Below are positions 31,629-42,757 of a DNA stretch of 64,000 nucleotides, one piece after another. Each line of letters opens with the position of its first letter. Within the stretch, counting starts at the first letter, position 1. The DNA lies in assembly GCA_963971405.1 (NCBI GenBank), contig OZ020489.1, positions 31,212,290 to 31,276,289 on the forward strand. The letters are read 5' to 3'. Under the pieces are notes generated by a model. The model searched no databases. It was not told where the DNA came from and was given only the letters and a program-made list of their open reading frames with translations. The position numbers and the translations under genes are program-made. This DNA is from Psococerastis gibbosa (taxonomy: Eukaryota > Arthropoda > Insecta > Psocodea > Psocidae).

Positions 31629-32327
31629 AGTGACAGCATGTTTTACAAAGTTACTAAGGAGACTATTATGTTTGTAGGTTGACATAATACTGCAATAGAA
31701 TAAAAGTAATTATTTCTTTTTTTATTTCAATTTTCGCTTATTTTACAGACCTATAGACCATGTATTTTGTAAGTGCATTTTTTTCAATTTAAATACCTTC
31801 GTGGGCTAAGTTATATAAGCAATTGTTTCTAGTTGGCAATATAATTGCTGAATTCAGAATCATGAACATATTTTCATCAGCAGCAGTTAGGCATGGTTCA
31901 TAGGAGCTGCGTGCCCACCTACAAGGCAGGCAGCTGAATGGCTACCAAAGCATATTTCGGAACTGATAAGGACAGTAGGCCTACTCATCATGGTTTTAGT
32001 TCACACTTCACTATTACGCCTATTTGTTACAATAACAGTTTTGCCTGTATTTCCTTTGCCAATATTATTGAATTTAACATTGTTACGTAGGTAAATAATT
32101 AGTCATAGCTCGCCCAACTCTGTAAATTCAAAACGTTATTGCTATCAAAATGCGTTTTAAAACCCTCACAATGTCTGTCCTATTTTTCACACAAGAAATC
32201 CCCAGGTGGCATGTAGCCATGTACACGTAGGTAAAAATAAATGCTATCACAATACCCCACCTTGTCGGGCCTATTATTTCAAAAAATTGTAATAAATTGT
32301 AATTGGCATGTGAAGCTGATGCGAAGT
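31629..32327. other. No recognised gene
   Basis: AT-rich. Contains one reverse GCTCCTATG-type motif (GGTTCATAGGAGC at 31893) and a short AGGAGACTATTATGT block resembling the H1 core at 31657. No exon recognised. Confidence 0.45.
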
Positions 32328-32655
32328 CAGGGCATGCATAGGGTAGTGGTACAGACTCCACCCGAAAGGTTGTTGGTTTGAGTCCCACCCTTGCTACATG
32401 TTCTGGCCATGCTTCGGAGGGCATGTAAAGCAGGTGGTCCCGAGTCTTCCTAGTTGAGTGTAAGAGAGGGCTGTATCCGCCTGTATAGCCCTAACTCCGC
32501 TAGTTTGAATGAAGAACCAGTGGAAGTTCGCTTTCATTTCGACCACGGCCCATCAACCCGGCTTCTACTGGTTTTTCATTTGACTCCGTCCGTGACAGCC
32601 TTTGCTGTTATGTCCGCTAGGTTGGCTTACTAATAGAACAAAAAAGTCAATAAAA
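32328..32655 (+). mobile_element. SINE-A copy with an internal insertion
   Basis: Head and body match SINE-A (B box region GGTTTGAGTCCC, GGCCATGCTTCGGAGGGCA). After CTAACTCCGCTAG the sequence leaves the consensus for about 110 bp (32512-32622) and resumes at GTCCGCTAGGTTGGCTTAC. The insert contains AACCAGTGGAAG and CTTCTACTGGTT in inverted orientation, so it is a small hairpin insertion. Confidence 0.75.
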
Positions 32656-32799
32656 AGGCTTGCGCTCCCACTCCATCATTTGAAAGTGAGATTAGATTAA
32701 TAGGAATAATGATACAATGTATCGTACCTAGAATGTGTGGTTCCCGCTGAAAATGGGCATGCGTGAAGCGCAACTCGGGCATCCCCAAAGCCCATTTTA

Positions 32800-33745
32800 T
32801 GTGACAAAATCAAATTTTACAGAAAATATCAATTTTTTCTGTTTCATGATTAAAGTTATGCAACTATGTCATAACATTACATACGCATTAGAATGAATGA
32901 TGGAAACGGTGTCAGAAAATACATTAGTACTGTTTAGCATACTTTGGATACTATGGAATTGGGGTTCACCCTAGTACAAAACATAAATTACTTGAAACGA
33001 GGCGATTAGGGGGAAAAGAAAACTAAAAGCATCCTTGTGGGCAATTTCTTGTCTCATAGTCACTTTTCCGACCAATAACTGCTCTGTGAAGAATAAATTG
33101 AAGAAAGTTTTCGATTTGTGTAATTAGGGTCGAAGTTAGAGAAATCCAAAAATTTTAGTTTTGGGCAATTTCTCTAATCTTGGTCACTTTTCCGTACAAA
33201 AATTGCTCTGTTAAGCATAAATTGAAGGAATTTTTCGAATTGTGTAATTAGGGGCGAAGATAGAGAAAACCAAAACTTTTAGTTTTGGGCAATTTCTCTA
33301 ATCTTGGTCACTTTTCCGAACAAACACTGCTTCCTGAAGCATATATTGAAGAAAGTTTTCGATTTGTGTAATTAGGGTCGGAGTTAGAGAAATCCAAAAA
33401 ATTTATTTTGGTCAGTTTATCGGACCTTGGCCCCTTTTCCGACCATGCACTGCTCTCTGAAGAATAAATTGAAGAAAGTTTTCGATTTGTGTAATTAGGG
33501 TCGGAGTTAGAGAAATCCAAAAAAATTTGTTTTGGTCAATTTATCGGACCTTGGCCCCTTTTCCGACCATACACTGCCCCCTGAAGCATATATTGAAGAA
33601 AGTTTTCGAATTGTATAATTAGGGGCGAAGTTAAAGAATACCAAAAATTTTCCTTTAGGGTGATTTCCGGGCCTTTTGCCACTTTTCCGACCCAACACTG
33701 CTCCCTGAAGCATATATTGAAGAAAGTTTTCGAATTTGCAGTTCT
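32800..33745. repeat. 124-bp satellite array I with leader
   Basis: After a leader of about 200 bp, six units run from about 33002 to 33740 with starts at 33121, 33245, 33369, 33492 and 33616 (intervals 123-124). Each unit holds GTGTAATTAGGG, a GAAGTTAGAGAAA-type block, GGCAATTT and CTTTTCCGACCA. The period is not a multiple of 3, which explains the overlapping minus-strand frames. Confidence 0.88.
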
Positions 33746-34044
33746 CGATATCTTGCAACTACTGTTCATAACAAATAACATGCAGGTACCACATGATACA
33801 TTACATATTTTACATCAGTTGAGATTTCGTTGTTCCGATTTGGTCAATAGTTTCGGAACACATGGTGAATAAAAAACCGGGGTCATTTACATATACAGTA
33901 TATAGGCCTATAGCTACTGTGTATTATCTGTCGATATTCCAATCTGTAAGCACATATTTACAAAAAAATAATTATGTGTACTCCTTCCCTTTAGAGACGT
34001 AGCTATTATTTTACGGATTGATCCAACCTAGGGCTCTATGCGAA
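33746..34044. other. Spacer between satellite arrays
   Basis: About 300 bp with no recognised repeat or gene. Confidence 0.45.
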
Positions 34045-35225
34045 AAGCATTAAAATGCAAATGAAGTCATTTAAATTTGATTAATTCATAAATCAGGTTA
34101 TGCAACTGTGTCATATCTATACATACGAGTACATACGCAATGGAACGAATCATGGTAACACTGTCCGAAATTACGTTGGCAATGATAAACCTACTTTACA
34201 CAGGCACCTACCATCGATTTCAGGTTTGCCGTAGTACATACTGTAACTAGGAGCGAGATATAGGGGGAACTGAAAACCAAGCATATCTATATTTTCGGCA
34301 TTTTCTTTCTCTTTGGGCACTTTTCCGACCAATAACAGCACTCTGAAGCATAAATTGAAGACATTTTTCGAATTGTGTAATTAGAGGTGAAGTTAGAGAA
34401 AACCAAAAATTTTAGTTTTTGGCAATTTCTCGGCCCTTGGCCACTTTTCCGACCAAACACTGCTCTCTGGAGCATATATTGAAGACATTTTTCTAATTAT
34501 GTAATTAGGGGTGAAGTTAGAGAAAACCAAAAATTTTAGTTTTGGGCAATTTCTCGGCCCTTGGCCACTTTTCCGACCAAACACTGCTCCCTGAAGCATA
34601 TATTGAAGAAAGTTTTCGAATTGCGTAATTAGGGGTGAAGTTAAGGAAATCAAAAAAATTTAGTTTTGGGCAATTTGTGGCCCTTGGCCTCTTTTCCGAC
34701 GAAACACTGCTCCCTGAAGCTTATATTGAAGAAAGTTTTCGAATTGCATAATTAGGGGTGAAGTTAGAGAAATCAAAAAAATTTAGTTTTGGGCAATTTC
34801 GTGGCCCTTGGCCTCTTTTCCGACCAAACACTGCTCCCTGAAGCATATATTGAAGGAAGTTTTCGAATTGCGTAATTAGGGGTGAAGTTAGAGAAATCAA
34901 AAAAATTTAGTTTTGGGCAATTTCGTGGCCCTTGGCCTCTTCTCCGACCAAACATTGCTCCCTAAAGCAGTAATTGAAAAAAAAATTCGAATTGTGTAAT
35001 TAGGGGCGAAGTTAGAGAAAACCAAAATTTTTTAATTTGGACAATTTTTCGGCCCTTGGCCACTTTTCTGACCAATAACTGCTCCCTGAACATAAATTTG
35101 TAGAAAGATTTCGAATTGTGTAATTTGGGGCGAAGTTAGAGAAAACCATAAATTTTCTTTTTGCACTTTTTCTCTGCTCTTGGCCACTTTTCCGACCAAT
35201 AACAGTACTATGAAGTATTGTTGAA
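34045..35225. repeat. 124-bp satellite array II with duplicated leader
   Basis: The leader at 34045-34250 shares TATGCAACTGTGTCAT, ACATACGCA and AGGGGGAA blocks with the leader of array I in the same order. About eight units follow, with TAATTA starts at 34378, 34502, 34626, 34749, 34873, 34997 and 35121. Units here are more alike than in array I. A leader-plus-array block seems to have been duplicated as a whole. Confidence 0.88.
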
Positions 35226-36009
35226 AATGTTTGATTGTTCATTGCTTTTTTCAATATTTTATAATATACCATCTGAATTTTGTAGTAAGCACATCACGTT
35301 TCAATTTCTCTTATGCGTATATTTAATGACACAATATTATAGAGTGTGTAATCAAGCGAGCTGCAATTTCTTACTTTTTGTCAATTATTTGATTGTTTTA
35401 GTACCGGTAGGCTACTATTTTTAGTTAATGTTTAATTTTTCATTTCATGTGAGGGGCTGCAACCCAGTAAGCCTGTCATGGCTGGGGTCGTACAGTAGCT
35501 ATGAGTTCCTCATTTGCCATGACAACCAATGAAGAATTTTACGTACCTAGTAATTAGTAAGAGTATTAAGTGTTGATTCAGCATGTAAAATATTCAATTT
35601 AGCACATTATTGGTAGAAGCGGTTCAGTTAAATGCGACCGGGCCGTGAAGAGAATAAAAATACTTAAAAACGCCGTGGCAAGTCTAGACCCCATGATCCA
35701 CGCACTACTAGGTCTATTACGGTCCGCAACATGCCCGACATCAGCGTTTTTCCCTACTGATAAGGGAACGGTACCCATTTCAGGGATGAGTGGACCCTGG
35801 TGGATCCGTTGCTGCATGTTTGAAAATTAAGGGTCTTGAGAAAAAATCTATAAATTGATTTAGTAGTAAAATACAATGAGACGGATCATATCTGCAAATC
35901 AATTGATGCTAAAGTACAGTGCATTCATCATTTAAAAAAAAGCGGGAACTGCTGTAAACTACAGCAAAAGGCTTTCATAATTGCAGCAAAATAATAAAAG
36001 GTGCCTGTT
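35226..36009. other. No recognised gene
   Basis: Opposing overlapping frames at 35599-35830 share no homology known to me. No repeat family recognised. Confidence 0.45.
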
Positions 36010-36215
36010 TCAATAACTTCAGCTCCTATGAACCAAAAAAGTGGCTGTCCATAGGAGCTGCGGCTCCTATGCATCACAGGGCAGCTCCTTTGCACCGCAG
36101 GGCAGCTCCTATGAACTTGCGCGGCTCCTATGCATCAAAAGGTGGGGCGTGCCTAAATGTCCATGGGAGCTGCAGCTCCTATGAACCAAAAGTTAGCTCC
36201 TATGCACCTTTGAGG
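36010..36215. repeat. Cluster of GCTCCTATGNANC motifs
   Basis: Seven direct and two inverted occurrences of a motif close to AGCTCCTATGAACC or GCTCCTATGCACC in about 200 bp, separated by 10-40 bases of unrelated sequence. Single copies also lie near 29564, 29747, 29772 and 31893. Too irregular for a simple satellite. Confidence 0.65.
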
Positions 36216-36425
36216 TTTTTTTCCTCTGGATCGTAAGATGTATGGTTCAAGGAGCACCGCACGCGTAAAGGTGTAGGTAGATCCAGAATTCCGTGGCCTA
36301 GCCTAGAAGGAGAACCGCTAAAAAGATTAGCTTTGCTCTACATGTTAGTGTGTTCTTTATGAACATAACTTCACGTATGTACATATACCTGTTATATAGG
36401 CCTATACGTTATATATACGTAATAT

Positions 36426-37052
36426 AGGGCAAGCTATTGTGATGGTCGAAATTGTCGATGCCGGGATTTCAGTGGGTTTACACGTTTTGAGGACCCAGGA
36501 ACCCAAAGAAATGGTTTTTACGAAATTTCTGTCTGTTCGTCGTTTTACGGGCAAACTACTCGGAGGATTTTGATGAAATTTGACACGGGGTTCACAAAAA
36601 GCATACCTCGCGACTATTTTATTTTGGGGGGTTTAACAAAAAATACTCAATCTTCATGAAGAATGACTAAAATTAATTTTTCTGCGGAACGTTAAGTTCG
36701 ATGCTTTGTACCTTCAGGTGTCTTTAAGGTGTTAGAGCAACAAAACCAAATAGGTTGCATTCCCAAAAAAGTGTTGTTTTGAATAATAACTTAATTTGTA
36801 AAAAATTGTGGATAATTCCTTGCCCAATACATTGCATACCCTGTCATTATTATACTATGCTGTAATATATTGGTAAGACTCATCGAGAATAAGCAAACAT
36901 CCCATCAATCAATTCAGTAATTTGGGATAGGGAAAGTCGAGGAAACCGAAATTAAACCCTGGGAAAGTGGTTCCTGGAACTAGCCTACTTATATTGTATT
37001 AAAATAATTCATAAATAGGAAAGCATATGTAGGAGTTCAGTCGCACCGGTTC
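36426..37052 (+). mobile_element. Family T element, degraded
   Basis: Aligns along its length with the T copies at 12943 and 41691: ATTTCAGTGGGTTTACACG, GGTTTTTACGAAATTTCTG, and near the end AGGAAAGCATATG and CACCGGTTC. Diverged and internally deleted. Confidence 0.6.
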
Positions 37053-37222
37053 ATTGATTGAAATACCGAAAACATCAAATTATGCTAATGCAAGCTTAGA
37101 TGCAGGCCTACCTGGTAAGTTACAGTATAGTTTTCTACGATTTTACTTTATACATTCTTGTCTTGTTGATTACTTGTTTTGTGTAATTTAACAGAAATAG
37201 ATATTTATTTACGTATTATTCG

Positions 37223-37650
37223 AAATGCTTTATTATTGATGTTCAGAAGTTCATAACATGATGATGTTCATTGTTCATCATAGGCTAGTCTTGTCTTATT
37301 ACTTCATACTTTAATTATTACGTTATAAATTGGAAACGAAAAAAGTCGGAAGAATTCAACAAAAGAATTTACAGCTGCGGCTTCTACCTACTTACAGTAC
37401 TAATACATGAATATTGTACCTAGTTCGTTTACTATTTAATTGCATTCTCGGCTGGGCGGGGTTTCCACACACGTCAATGGTCAATGGTAAATGTGGTATT
37501 GACGTTTTAGCCGACATTAAAGACATACTAAAAATGTCTGCTACCACGTCAAAACCATATTTACCATTGACCATTGACGTATGTGGATACCCCGCCTTGT
37601 TATAACATCTGAACTTCTGAACATCAATAATAAAGCATGTCAAATAATAG
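37223..37650. repeat. Inverted repeat pair around an H2 MITE
   Basis: ATGCTTTATTATTGATGTTC followed by AGAAGTTCA at about 37231-37259 is inverted at about 37610-37640. The arms bracket about 340 bp that includes the H2 element at 37455-37596, suggesting insertion of one palindromic element in another. Confidence 0.6.
37455..37596. mobile_element. MITE family H2, third arm type
   Basis: A palindrome of 142 bp, with ends GGCGGGGTTTCCACACACG and TATGTGGATACCCCGCC. Core GACGTTTTAGCCGACATT and GTCTGCTACCACGTCA at the apex. The arms (GTCAATGGTCAATGGTAAAT) differ from those of the copies at 4753 and 24424. Flanking triplets CTG and TTG match at two of three positions. Confidence 0.75.
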
Positions 37651-37666
37651 GTAGAAAACTTACTAA

Positions 37667-38059
37667 GGCGGGGTTTCCACCGACCGGCTAGGGCTATTTA
37701 CAAAAACGGTGACGTGGTAGCAGACAATCAAGAATTAGGTGGCGTTTCCACCGATCTCGCATTGCAGAATTCAAGTGGCATTGACGGGAATGTTTGTTTT
37801 ACTCTATGCCATAGTTAAAATTGATCAATGATCATAGAGTAAAATCACAGACAAACTAATTAAAATTAAAAAATGGCGTCATGGGATGTGTTAATTACAA
37901 ACATTTTAATAGATTTCTATAAAAGAAAAACAAACATTTCCGTCAATGTCATTTGCATTCTGCAATGCGAGATCGGTGGAAACGCCACCTAAGTCTTGAA
38001 TGTCTGCTACCACGTCACCGTTTTTGTAAATAGCCCTAGCCGGTCGGTGGAAACCCGCC
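37667..38059. mobile_element. Long H2-type MITE, 393 bp, TSD TAA
   Basis: Ends GGCGGGGTTTCCACCGACC and GGTCGGTGGAAACCCGCC, flanked by TAA on both sides (37664-37666, 38060-38062). Each arm has CCTAGCCGGT, GACGTGGTAGCAGAC and CGCATTGCAGAATTC-like blocks. It has the same length as the copy at 42758-43150. Confidence 0.82.
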
Positions 38060-38085
38060 TAAATAGAGGATTTGGAGACTGCTAG

Positions 38086-38246
38086 TCGGGCTTGTGGTCC
38101 AACGGTGAAGACGACGCCCTGTTTAGGCGTAGATAGATCGTGGGTTCGAGTCCCGCCAACTCCAGTTTTTCCCATATCGTCTAATTTCGGTTATAACGAG
38201 GAGGTCACCTCTTCAACCAAAGCTAATTTAATGTCAGTGTTATATA
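38086..38246 (+). mobile_element. SINE-B copy, split by a foldback element
   Basis: A tRNA-like head with A box TGGTCCAACGG and B box GGGTTCGAGTCCC, then the CATATCGTCTAATTTCGG body and a GAGGAGGTCACCTCTTC block. The 3' end is interrupted at TATATA (38241-38246) by the element at 38247-39698; the SINE end continues at 39699-39720 (TATATACACCATATAATACC). Confidence 0.82.
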
Positions 38247-39698
38247 CAGGGTGCCCCAGACCATCCGTCCACCTACTTTTTCTCGAAAACGAATGACGTC
38301 AGAGGTCTGAATTTTTTTTTATCATTGCAAAGTGGGGGTTGATGCATTTCTGGAAATTAGTTTGGAATTTTTTGGGGACTTGGAAGGGGGGTTTTTGGGG
38401 GGTCCGTATGCTGTTCCTCGGAATAATCAAATGTGCAGATATGTAAAATTGCACATCATTTGAAAGCTTATAAAGTGTTCATTCATAATTTGCAAAAATA
38501 TTGATTGCATCCCTACAGGTTCAGGTACAGGGAGTCTTTAAAAGTCAAACTTTGGGTACCTGTGGGCTGTTAGTGTGCTGAATGCTAAAAGTCAAAACCA
38601 GATTTTCTGATAAAGAAAAAATAGGAGTACTTGATGGTCTTACTTTGGTGTACCTGAGTTTTTCAGTTCAGGTACAGTAAACAGCTAAAGTTTGAGATTG
38701 AGTTTCTCTAAAATATCAAATGACATCATACGGCATGTTGTACCTTAAATGAAAGCTTATTACAAGAGTTGTCAAGTTAACTATACAAATCGTACCGGAA
38801 CCTGCGCTTGAAAGGGGAGAGGGGCGAAGGGTGGGAATGGGCACCTCAAATGAAAGCTCATGACCCCAGCTTAACAATGACACACAAATTTAAGGCCCTG
38901 AACCTGTGCCTGAACGGGGAGGGGGGGGGGTGGAAATAGGTCAACCGAAGCATGAGAGGCTATACCTTAAATAAAAGCATATTAGAAGAGTAATAAAGTT
39001 AATGAAACAAACCGCCGTACCTTTACAAGACCACAAAAATTTTAAGAACTAAACCTTCACCTAGAAACATGATCATTTTTTTTATATTGGTACTAAAATT
39101 TGTGTGTCATTGTTAAGCTGGAGTCATGAGCTTTCATTTGAGGTGCCACTTGCCGTGCTTTAGGTGACCCATTCCCACCCTTCGCCCCTCTCCCCGTTCA
39201 AGCGCAGGTTCAGGTACGATTTGTATAGTTAACTTGACAACTCTTGTAATAGGCTTTCATTTAAGGTACAACATGCCATATGATATTTTAGAGAAATTCA
39301 ATCTCAAACTTTAGCTGTTTACTGTACCTGAACTGAAAAACTCAGGTACACCAAGGTAAGATCATCAAGTACTCCTATTTTTTTTTAATTATTTTTTTAA
39401 TCAGAAAATCCGGTTTTGACTTTTAGCATTCAGCACACTAACAGCCCACAGGTACCCAAAGTTTGACTTTTAAAGACTACCTGTACCTGGACCTGTAGGG
39501 ATACAATCAAAATTTTTGCAAATTATATGAATGAACACTTTATAAGCTTTCAAATGATGTGCAGTTTGACATAAAATTCCAAACTAATTTCCAAAAATGC
39601 ATCAACCCCCACTTGGTAATGATAAAAAAAAAATTTAGACCTCTGACGTCATTCGTTTTCGAGGAAAAGTAGGTGGACGGATGGTCTGGGGCACCCTG
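38247..39698. mobile_element. 1.45-kb foldback DNA element with very long arms
   Basis: Ends CAGGGTGCCCCAGACC and GGTCTGGGGCACCCTG, flanked by TATATA on both sides (38241-38246, 39699-39704). The two arms, each around 600 bp or more, are complementary over most of their length; for example AAGTTTGACTTTTAAAGAC and GGTTCAGGTACGATTTGTAT are mirrored. The unpaired centre is near 38890-39110. No transposase. The superfamily is not certain. Confidence 0.82.
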
Positions 39699-39729
39699 TA
39701 TATACACCATATAATACCAACTGCGCGCA

Positions 39730-40032
39730 ATGTATTGGCTAAATTTGAACACCGGGGACAAAGACACTTATTTCAGAATCTATATTTCAATACCACTTTT
39801 AGACGACTTCATCAATCAGGACGGATTTGAGATTTTCAAGTCGCAAGTCCATACTATCATATACAGAATATATTGTACAACTCTGTCAGTAACCTCAGAA
39901 TGGACTTTCTCTCCTCTTAAACGCTTAAAAATTTATTTAAGAAATTCTAATGGGCAGGAAAGATTAACTGGATTAGCACTAATTACCATCCACCGTAGAT
40001 TTCATATTACGACAAAGGAGGTAGCTAATTGA
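39730..40032 (+). pseudogene. hAT transposase remnant (ZMYM1-like), C-terminal
   Basis: A frame of 100 codons ending in a normal stop. The first part, DTYFRIYISIPLLDDFI, resembles the end of the catalytic core of hAT proteins of the zinc-finger MYM-type 1-like group (EEYYR-SLFIPFLD). The second part, EWTFSPLKRLKIYLRNSNGQ followed by ERLTGLALITIHR, matches the C-terminal hAT dimerisation region (ERSFSxLKRLKxYLRSTMxxERLxGLALL). The expected roughly 100 or more residues between them are missing and Cys/Ala-Glu-Arg is altered, so this is an internally deleted relic. It directly follows the foldback element. Confidence 0.75.
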
Positions 40033-40164
40033 ACTATTCGCGTCAAAAAAGCTAGACGATTGAACTGATTACAGTAAGTACCTACCTACAGTAAATAAGC
40101 AATGTCCACTTGTGACCTTAATGCATTAAATTAGGATTGGATACTCCGTAAGTTTTGTGAATGA

Positions 40165-40650
40165 ATGAGTTGTTTCCAACGCCAGCTTTCAGCATTTCTG
40201 CTTTAAGCAACCCTCTCAGCATGGCGGGGGGAGTGAGCCTGTTGGTTAGGTTACCGTACTTAGTTCTTCTTACTTCAGCGAACGCCCGCACGTGGCCCTT
40301 GGCCATCCGACGCCGTGCCGCCCAGTATAAAGAAGCTCGTCCCTCCAAAGTTACCTCGTTTGTTAACTTGAGGCACCCTATGGGCAGACTCCTTCACCTC
40401 GGGGGAAAGGGCAGTTGACTAACAGGGTGGATCTCCTGATTATTGTGGATTTCGAACCACTTGGAAAGCATGGTAAAGTCACACGATTAAATCGGAGGTG
40501 ACCAGGGCTCGACACACATGTAGACTGCCTGGTAAAGTCTTAGCGCGTTATATCATGTTCCCCTGCCAACGCTGTGCACACTACCAAGTTTGCCGCAGTT
40601 TGAAACATGTTCTGCTCTCACGGAATCAACATGGTAAGGCCGTTGGTTGT
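40165..40650 (-). repeat. Dispersed repeat family D, longest copy
   Basis: Shares TTTCAGCATTTCTGCTTTAA, GCGGGGGGAGTGAG, TTGAGGCACCCTA and CACACGATTAAATCGGAGG with 45567-45930, and the distal part with 20296 and 43690. No conserved frame. Confidence 0.7.
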
Positions 40651-41395
40651 GCAAATATTAATATAATATATAATATATTGCAAATAAACAAAAGGCGAAC
40701 AATAAGACTATGAAGTCTTGTTTTCATGCTAACCTTAAATCTTAATGTAAACAAACACATGCAAATACATGCAAAGTAGTGTTTGGTTTGAAAATGCAGC
40801 ATAGGAAATTTGCATGGAGACGCGGGACTTGGGGAAAGCATGACAGGAATATCCATTATGTGTTGGCGAGCTTTGCTGGTCCAAGTATTTATTCTATGGC
40901 CAGAGCCGAAAGTAATTTTTAATTGGCTGCAGCAATTAACCCAGTTCTTTAGCGTTCATATTGGGAAAGAGAAACCACCTCGCTGCACCCGATAGGCCAG
41001 CGCCGAAAGTGATTTTTATATACGCTCTGCGAATAATTATAGGGCCTATATGCCCGTCTATAATACCAATTGGCAACGATTATCGAAATTGATAACAAAA
41101 AACTGTTGAGGACGTCCATCTAACAAAGTTTGGCCAATCGTTGTTATAATGACGGCCATATAATAGGTACCATCAAAACTTCAAAGGAATTCTTTCCTAA
41201 GAAGAGGCGCAACGTTTTTGTTAGCTCTCTACACCCGAATACTAAAATATTTTAAAGGTAGACTCGGCCTTACTCCAAAGACTTATAGTATTTCCCAGTG
41301 TTTCGCTGGCGTATGAATAGTTTATGTAGGCACACTTATAATAATGGGGTCTTGTTTCAATTGATTCGAATAATTTAAGCCCTAGTGCACAAGAC
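40651..41395. other. No recognised gene
   Basis: Contains an AAACAAAAGGCGAACAA block at 40684 that recurs near 56446 with ACTATGAAGTCTT. Otherwise unremarkable. Confidence 0.4.
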
Positions 41396-41660
41396 ATACG
41401 TGAGGGTACTAGAAGCAAAAGGTTCCAGTTCCACTTAACTAAATTTTTCAGGAGAGACCAAAAACTGTAGGTTATCTGATAACGTACCTAGGAATCTGAT
41501 TCTTTCGCGCTACATTTTAACACTTAGGAAGTCCCATTTTGCTCCTAACAACACTGTCACTTTGTACCCCTTTACTAGACGATTCCGACGATAGCAATAA
41601 CTCAATATCGCAAACAAATGGAACTGGAACTGGAACCTTTTGCTTCTAGTACCCTCACGA
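41396..41660. mobile_element. Small foldback element with about 35-bp arms
   Basis: GTGAGGGTACTAGAAGCAAA with AGGTTCCAGTTCC (41400-41432) is inverted at 41621-41657. The central 190 bp are unique. No clear target duplication, so the class is unknown. Confidence 0.65.
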
Positions 41661-41690
41661 TGGTCATTCAGAGTATAGGTAACGTTTTTT

Positions 41691-42545
41691 GCTTTCCAAT
41701 TTATACGAAGTATAAGGAAAGCTTTGTGACGGTCGAAATTTTCGATTCCGAGATTTCAACGGATTTACACGTTTTAAGGTCCCAGGAACCCAAAAAAGTG
41801 GTTTTTACGAAATGTCTGTCTGTCTGTTCGTCGATTTCCGAGCAAACTACTCGGTTCATTTTGATGAAATTCGGCATGTAGGTTCACAAAAATCATGCCT
41901 CGGGACAATTTTATTTTTATTTTGGGCTAACTCGATTTGGGGGGTTTTTATTTTCAAAAAAACTTCAAAAAACGTCTAAAAAAATTATTTCTTTAAAACG
42001 GCTCCAACGATTTCTTTTAAATTCGCATATATTGTAGTTGTTGTTCATGTTGATATGTATAATACGGGGGGTCGCTTGCCCCTTGATAGTTTGCTTCTGG
42101 GGGTAAAAAAATAAAAATAACTAAATTTTAATGAAAAATGACTAAAAAACAATTTTTCTGCGACACCTTTCTATTGATGATTTCTACCTTCAGGTATGTT
42201 TTAGGTGTTAAATTGAGTAACTAAACCGGACAAGTTGCTTTCCCAAAAAAGTATTTGGTTTTGTAAAAAATGTTTTTTTGAAAAAAACTATAGAAAATTC
42301 ACGCTCAAATGCATTGCGTGCCCTGCCAGTATTGCTGTGTGGTAATGTGCTGGTCTGACCTATCTAGAATTTACCTCACCACCAGTGACGTGTGACGTCA
42401 GGTGGACAACCCCCCCCCCCTCCCCCCGAGACATCGGAAGTCTAACCATAGGAAAATTGTTTACCATGAAATTACTCATTTTCTCTATCTACTAATGTTG
42501 ATAAATTGGAAAGCATGTTCGAGTAAACTCGGACCGGTTCTTTCT
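41691..42545 (+). mobile_element. Family T element, near full length
   Basis: Close match in order and length to 12943-13796: GCTTTCCAATTTAT at the left, inverted ATAAATTGGAAAGC at 42501-42514, and ACTCGGACCGGTTC at the end. Short TGTC run at 41815-41830. Frames are not maintained between copies. Confidence 0.75.
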
Positions 42546-42757
42546 AATTACTTTGTAGTAAACCAAAGTTCCTTACCTGAATCCTAATATATGGCATATA
42601 CGAATGAAGTCTGGGCTGGTGGCGTCCAGCTTAGGAAGTGAGCGAGTGAGCCACCTGGAAATAAAAAAAAAATCGTTTATTTGTAACACTCCGGGAGACT
42701 GCTGTCTTGTACGTAATGCAGATAGTATATCGGGTGGGTTTAATAATGAATTGTTAA
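42546..42757. other. No recognised gene
   Basis: Short unique spacer between a T element and an H2-long MITE; one chance frame runs through it. Confidence 0.4.

Noticed and set aside
33308-35272. A series of overlapping 60-86 codon minus-strand frames with repeated NYTIRKLSSIYA-like peptides, looking like a repeat protein
   Set aside because: They are translations of the 124-bp satellite. The period is 123-124, not a multiple of 3 throughout, so the frame shifts from unit to unit and no continuous protein results.
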